Shown here: positions 60,232-64,000 of the stretch, one piece after another
Position numbering within the stretch: position 1 is the stretch's first letter
How the letters are laid out: every line of letters starts with the position of its first letter
Assembly (NCBI RefSeq): GCF_017744675.1
Contig: NZ_JAGIAV010000002.1
Span: 620,001 to 684,000 of the forward strand
Source: Flavobacterium sp.
GTDB taxonomy: Bacteria > Bacteroidota > Bacteroidia > Flavobacteriales > Flavobacteriaceae
Length of the DNA: 64,000 nucleotides
Reading direction: 5' to 3'
The notes under the pieces: model-generated
The model's input: only the letters and a program-made list of their open reading frames with translations
What the model was told of the DNA's origin: nothing
The model's database searches: none
Translations under genes and position numbers: made by a program

Positions 60232-61130
60232 AAGCGTAAAAACGTTTCTATTTTAGATCTTAATCTAGAAAACAAACTCATTTTATTTTGAAATTTATTT
60301 TGAGCAAAAATTGTCAAGCCAACAGAAGGTGGAAAATTAACACTTACCTTTCTTTCATTATCCAAAGTGGGTATATACCTACGTGAAGATCCTTTTGTAT
60401 GAGTAGCATCAGCTCCAAAGCCTTCGTTTAAGATTTTTGACTTAACTGGATATGCCGTTAATCCATTGAATTTATATTGATTGTAAAACCATCTAATAGC
60501 CCATGAATCAAGCTTACCACTCATTTGCTTCTCGAGCATACTATTCAAATCTGAACCGCCCTGAGAAAAAGCTCTTTTTGCTTTTTTATTTTTTACAAAT
60601 AGCTCATAATCTTTAATTTGCCAATCAACCTGTTCCCATCTGTCCTTCCATGTTGCCCAACCCCATGACCATCCTCTATTAAGAAAATAAACATCATACG
60701 GATATTTTTTATCAATATTAAGGTTAAACGAAAATCCTGAAACAGAAAAAACACTCTTATGATCTGTAAATCTTTCAAGAGATTTATTCATGAAGCTCAA
60801 AAAATTACTTGTGGTGAACAAATCATCTTCTAATACAATAACATTTTGATGAACTTTTAGCACCTCAGTTACACCTTCAATTATTGAAGTTGCCAATCCT
60901 TTATTGAATTCTGATTCACAAATCGTAATTGTTTTAAACCCTTTTATGGTATTAATATAATTTCTTACAGAATTAACTGCATCGATATCTGTTACACCTC
61001 TAGCTGCATCCGAGAAAATATATAAATCAGATTCTGTCGCGAGATCATTTTTTTTTAACTGTTCAACAGTTTTTACTAACGTATTTAGGCGCTTATAAGT
61101 AAAGAGAATTATAGGTGCTAATTTGCTCAT
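60228..61130 (-). CDS. Glycosyltransferase, GT2/GNT-I-like
   Basis: This 300-residue protein has a nucleotide-diphospho-sugar transferase fold. It starts with [20 protein letters not shown]. The metal motif is [20 protein letters not shown], like the EDD of GNT-I-type enzymes. [19 protein letters not shown] at about 147-165 is a Trp-rich stretch seen in capsule glycosyltransferases. The C-terminus ends in a basic segment. It is co-transcribed with the acetyltransferase (4-bp overlap). Donor and acceptor are unknown. Confidence 0.88.
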   Translation of the reverse strand: MSKLAPIILFTYKRLNTLVKTVEQLKKNDLATESDLYIFSDAARGVTDIDAVNSVRNYINTIKGFKTITICESEFNKGLATSIIEGVTEVLKVHQNVIVLEDDLFTTSNFLSFMNKSLERFTDHKSVFSVSGFSFNLNIDKKYPYDVYFLNRGWSWGWATWKDRWEQVDWQIKDYELFVKNKKAKRAFSQGGSDLNSMLEKQMSGKLDSWAIRWFYNQYKFNGLTAYPVKSKILNEGFGADATHTKGSSRRYIPTLDNERKVSVNFPPSVGLTIFAQNKFQNKMSLFSRLRSKIETFLRL

Positions 61131-61184
61131 TCTTTTTAATGATTGCTTGTTATTTTAATGAAATTTTAATTACTCTCGAAAACA

Positions 61185-62075
61185 TTACCAATAACAGCCA
61201 TCTTCTACTTTAGTTGCATCCTTAACTTTGTCTTCATCGCTTGGCAATACAAAATGCTCATTTATAATGGTATTAAATTTTTCAGTCTCTACCCATCTCT
61301 TACCTTTTATTCCGAACAAAATTTGTGTTGCCCCTCCTAAATGAAATGCTTTTTTGCCTATACGTTTTACATGTGCTGCGAGAGGAAATCCGTATGCACC
61401 ACAGCCAATAATAGCTACATCAAAATCTTTTTTATCTATTTCAGCTTTCATGAAATCAAGTGCTTCAAACCAATCTTTGAATTTTGAATCATTACCAGCT
61501 ATTGTTTGCACAGCCTTAATAGTCTCAAGTGAACTGAACTCAGGCAGAATCCTTTTATCATTAAACAATAACTGCCTATTATTGTGATATTGATCTTCAA
61601 TGGTATTATTAAATGGATGAATTACAAGAACTTTCTTGCCTTCTAATACTTCTGACCATGGATCCTTTTGTAAATAAGGTTCTAAAGCACTTAATTGGAT
61701 ACGTTCCGAGGACAAAAATTGTTTTTGCAAAAAAAGCTCTTCAATTCGCCAACATCCTAAAATATCCAACAGTTTCATATCTTCGTACATCATATCTGAA
61801 AATTGACTAATTGTTTTTTCGTTAGCAGGAAAAAAACCTGAAAGCGTTTCCATATTTGTAAATACCCTACTTTTAATTAATGGCCTAATTATTTTTGGGG
61901 CTTTAGGGTACAAAATTGCCTTAATTTCTGTGGAACCAAATCTTGCAATCATGGAAGGTTTATCTTTTTGCAACTCTTCTCTAATAATAGCACTGCAAAT
62001 TTCCCCCTCTTGAGGTGGCACGTAAAGCATATTTTTAATAAGGTCATGAATCGATTTAGAAAAATTATTACTCAT
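61185..62075 (-). CDS. GT-D fold glycosyltransferase-like protein
   Basis: This 296-residue protein resembles GT-D fold (DUF1792-like) transferases of polysaccharide and glycoprotein loci. The N-terminal PSMIARFGSTEIKAI corresponds to the RxGxxE motif, and IIGCGAYGFPLAAHVKRIGKKAFHLGGATQILFGIKGKRW is typical of the C-terminal half. The GT-D fold is distinct from GT-A and GT-B. It is the only such enzyme in the operon. The function is inferred from the locus and fold pattern. The downstream 55-bp and upstream 128-bp gaps hold nothing clear. Confidence 0.75.
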   Translation of the reverse strand: MSNNFSKSIHDLIKNMLYVPPQEGEICSAIIREELQKDKPSMIARFGSTEIKAILYPKAPKIIRPLIKSRVFTNMETLSGFFPANEKTISQFSDMMYEDMKLLDILGCWRIEELFLQKQFLSSERIQLSALEPYLQKDPWSEVLEGKKVLVIHPFNNTIEDQYHNNRQLLFNDKRILPEFSSLETIKAVQTIAGNDSKFKDWFEALDFMKAEIDKKDFDVAIIGCGAYGFPLAAHVKRIGKKAFHLGGATQILFGIKGKRWVETEKFNTIINEHFVLPSDEDKVKDATKVEDGCYW

Positions 62076-62202
62076 AATTCTATTGAAATTTTATTAGCTA
62101 TCAGCTGAAATTTAATTCTAAAAAGGATGAAAGAATAAAAATCATCAGTAATTGGTTAATCAATTCAGATCAAAAGGGAATTTAACCTTTATTGTTACTG
62201 AA

Positions 62203-63087
62203 TTATTTATATTTTAAAAAATACTCCAATCCTTTCTTTTTAAATCGATCATATAACGCTTTTATAACAAATTTAAAAGTAGAAGTTACTCCAATCAAAC
62301 TAATAGAGAAAATTATAGGGTGAAAGGTTTTGCTTGTTATAGCATCCAGTTTCTTTTGATCAAAAGCTAAAACATTAGGCAGATTTATTCTTAGAAAAGG
62401 AAATCCATGATTGGAAGTTTTGAAACGTATAATTTTCAAATATTGTTTTGCTTTTGGACTGATAGCATTATACTGATCGATATCTATCTGCGAATTACAG
62501 GATTGATAATAATAGTAATTGATATCTCCTCTAATAATATTAGACAAATCAAAAAAAACATTTCTGTCGATATCATCAGCCATTTTAAACAAAATTGGGT
62601 TTATCAAAGCTGTTGAATTTTTCATTATCGTGTGCAAATTTAGTTGAGAGTTAAAAGCATATACTCTATCAGCTTTTAACAAAGTTCCAAATAAAATGGC
62701 CGCATACCCCCCTGCTGAGCTTCCTACAGTATATATCTTGTACCCTTTTGTTTCAAGTTTTAAAAAGTCAAGAAGTTTATGAGGATTATCTAATCTTGAA
62801 TTTATACCTCCTATGTACCATTGCTTACGAATATCACGAAGAAAAATATGCTTTTTAGCAAGCGGAAATTTATTTCGTTTCCATTCATACCTATCCTTTT
62901 TAATAATTGAATTATCAAAGGCAGCTTTGGTATTGGGATAGTAAATATCATTACTACTAAAATAAATTATACATAAATTATCTTCTGCATTATCTAAAGT
63001 ATTAAATTCAATACTATAGTTATCGGTAGCAAATGCTTCTATAATTGAACGGGATTGAATTTGAAAAATTAATTGTTCTGTAACCAT
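62203..63087 (-). CDS. Alpha/beta-hydrolase-like protein in the glycan operon
   Basis: This protein of about 294 residues has the nucleophile elbow TVGSSAGGYAAILFG (Gly-Ser-Ser-Ala-Gly) after a Rossmann-like segment, followed by DRVYAFNSQLNL. A late His in FKTSNHGFPFL could complete the triad. The start is taken as ATG 63087, which overlaps the previous gene by 19 bp; an earlier TTG at 63123 would overlap by 55 bp. Proteins of this look occur in capsule loci and may remove or add acyl groups, or act in pyruvylation; I cannot say which. C-terminal residues 256-280 are hydrophobic and may touch the membrane. Confidence 0.65.
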   Translation of the reverse strand: MVTEQLIFQIQSRSIIEAFATDNYSIEFNTLDNAEDNLCIIYFSSNDIYYPNTKAAFDNSIIKKDRYEWKRNKFPLAKKHIFLRDIRKQWYIGGINSRLDNPHKLLDFLKLETKGYKIYTVGSSAGGYAAILFGTLLKADRVYAFNSQLNLHTIMKNSTALINPILFKMADDIDRNVFFDLSNIIRGDINYYYYQSCNSQIDIDQYNAISPKAKQYLKIIRFKTSNHGFPFLRINLPNVLAFDQKKLDAITSKTFHPIIFSISLIGVTSTFKFVIKALYDRFKKKGLEYFLKYK

Positions 63088-63917
63088 AATTGAGGAAATA
63101 ATAACCGAATATGAATTGTACAAAAATGTTTACAGGCCCTAATTAAACCATAATTTTTATTTTCGAAAATAAAATAATAGTATGGATGACTGTTCCCTAA
63201 TGGAGAATACAAATTTTTTATACGTCTTGCTATTGGCACATTAACGGAGCACCAATCTGGCAGTTTATCATTCCTCTCACATGACCCAATAAAATTTGAT
63301 GTTATAAATGAGGATAAATTATTCTTTTTTATTTGTAAACCATAGTCAAAATCTCCTATAGCATGTGGAAATCTTTTATCTAAAAAGCCTACAATCTTAA
63401 AAACATAATCAGGTATCAGTACTACATTACCATTAAAACTATATACTTCTTGTATTTTTCCATTTGGAATTAACAAATTACCTTCTTTCGAATTTCCACC
63501 ATAGGATATTCTTTTTTCCTTTGCTGAAATTGTACTTCCTATAATAGCAGAAGAATGATTTGTCTCATTTGCTGCTTGTAATAAATCTGCAATTGCACTA
63601 TTAAACAAAAAAGTATCATCATTCAGCCACAAATAATAATCAAAATCTTTATGAGCTGCAGCTGTTTTCCATGCTAAACACATTCCCCTATTCCAATATA
63701 GATTTCCACTTCCTTTAATAATGTTTACTGAAGAAAATTGACTTTTAATTGCTTCTGCAGTACCATCTGTGGATGCATCATCTACTAAAAAAATTTCAAT
63801 AACAAATTTATCATTCAAATCTTTTTGTTTGTACAATCCTTGTAAACATTGCAAGGTTTTATCTTTTCTATTATGGCAAGTAATTAAAACTGCTATCGTA
63901 TTATTTTTAATATTCAT
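63069..63917 (-). CDS. GT2 family glycosyltransferase
   Basis: This 282-residue inverting glycosyltransferase begins IAVLITCHNRKDKTLQCLQGL. IFLVDDASTDGTAEAIK binds the donor, YLWLNDDTFLF supplies the metal-binding Asp pair, and FPHAIGDFDYGLQIKK is the acceptor-side D-Y motif. GNLYWNRGMCLAW is typical of rhamnosyl- or related transferases of capsule loci. It overlaps the next gene by 19 bp. The upstream 83 bp up to the edge carry a strong hairpin. Confidence 0.92.
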   Translation of the reverse strand: MNIKNNTIAVLITCHNRKDKTLQCLQGLYKQKDLNDKFVIEIFLVDDASTDGTAEAIKSQFSSVNIIKGSGNLYWNRGMCLAWKTAAAHKDFDYYLWLNDDTFLFNSAIADLLQAANETNHSSAIIGSTISAKEKRISYGGNSKEGNLLIPNGKIQEVYSFNGNVVLIPDYVFKIVGFLDKRFPHAIGDFDYGLQIKKNNLSSFITSNFIGSCERNDKLPDWCSVNVPIARRIKNLYSPLGNSHPYYYFIFENKNYGLIRACKHFCTIHIRLLFPQLWLQNN

Positions 63918-63957
63918 TATTTTTCAATTTCACTTACAATAATTATGAAGCATTATC

Positions 63958-63997
63958 AAGAGAGGTATTTTTTAGATATTTAAAAAATACCTCTCTT
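63958..63997. terminator. Strong 17-bp hairpin at the right edge
   Basis: AAGAGAGGTATTTTTTA (63958-63974) pairs perfectly with 63981-63997 around a 6-nt loop. It lies upstream of the last glycosyltransferase gene on the minus strand. On that strand no U-run follows, so it may be an attenuator or processing site rather than a simple terminator. Confidence 0.55.
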
Positions 63998-64000
63998 TCT

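Overview
The window looks like chromosomal DNA of a Flavobacterium or close relative (Bacteroidota, Flavobacteriaceae). The evidence is low GC, a SusC/SusD pair, lipoprotein signals with acidic residues after the cysteine, a gliding-type T9SS C-terminal sorting domain, TAnnTTTG promoter elements, bacillithiol ligase BshC, and the rpmB-rpmG-DUF4295-ftsY cluster. No rRNA, tRNA, CRISPR array, insertion sequence or prophage was seen.

1-22.1 kb is a polysaccharide utilization locus, most likely for acetylated beta-mannan or glucomannan. On the minus strand lie a surface glycan-binding lipoprotein (cut by the window edge), SusD and SusC. An AraC regulator follows. On the plus strand are a GH26 lipoprotein, a GPH sugar transporter, a GH130 phosphorylase, a 2-epimerase, a second GH26 and a GH5 mannanase. 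On the minus strand again are an aldo/keto reductase, an HdeD-like membrane protein, a GH3 beta-glucosidase and two overlapping acetylesterase genes. The inferred route is: surface GH26 cuts mannan; SusCD imports oligosaccharides; GH26, GH5, GH3 and the esterases trim them in the periplasm; the GPH carrier takes up disaccharide; epimerase converts mannobiose to mannosylglucose; GH130 phosphorolyses it to mannose-1-phosphate and glucose.

22.3-39 kb holds mixed housekeeping and accessory genes: NlpC/P60 peptidase, L,D-transpeptidase, DUF1573 protein, a two-component system, a metallo-beta-lactamase-fold hydrolase facing a B12-type radical SAM protein, a 1116-residue T9SS-secreted Ig-repeat protein, an MHS transporter, bshC, an HGSNAT-like membrane acyltransferase and ndk.

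39-51.7 kb, almost all minus strand, is core: DciA-like, an ftsY operon with a 54-residue membrane protein, ribosomal proteins L28 and L33, cinA, Hpt, FAH hydrolase, DnaQ-like exonuclease, a 2-oxoacid dehydrogenase E2, a GT2, a BamA-like barrel and a second HGSNAT-like protein.

51.8-64 kb is an exopolysaccharide/capsule locus: PHP-type tyrosine phosphatase, two paralogous initiating sugar-phosphate transferases of 472 residues flanking Wza and Wzc, WecG/TagA, an acetyltransferase and several transferases, continuing past the right edge.

The most unusual signal is a set of intergenic hairpins and arrays built from short words repeated every 8 or 9 nt, in several sequence families scattered over more than 40 kb. 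Also notable are two GC-rich in-frame inserts in otherwise AT-rich genes.
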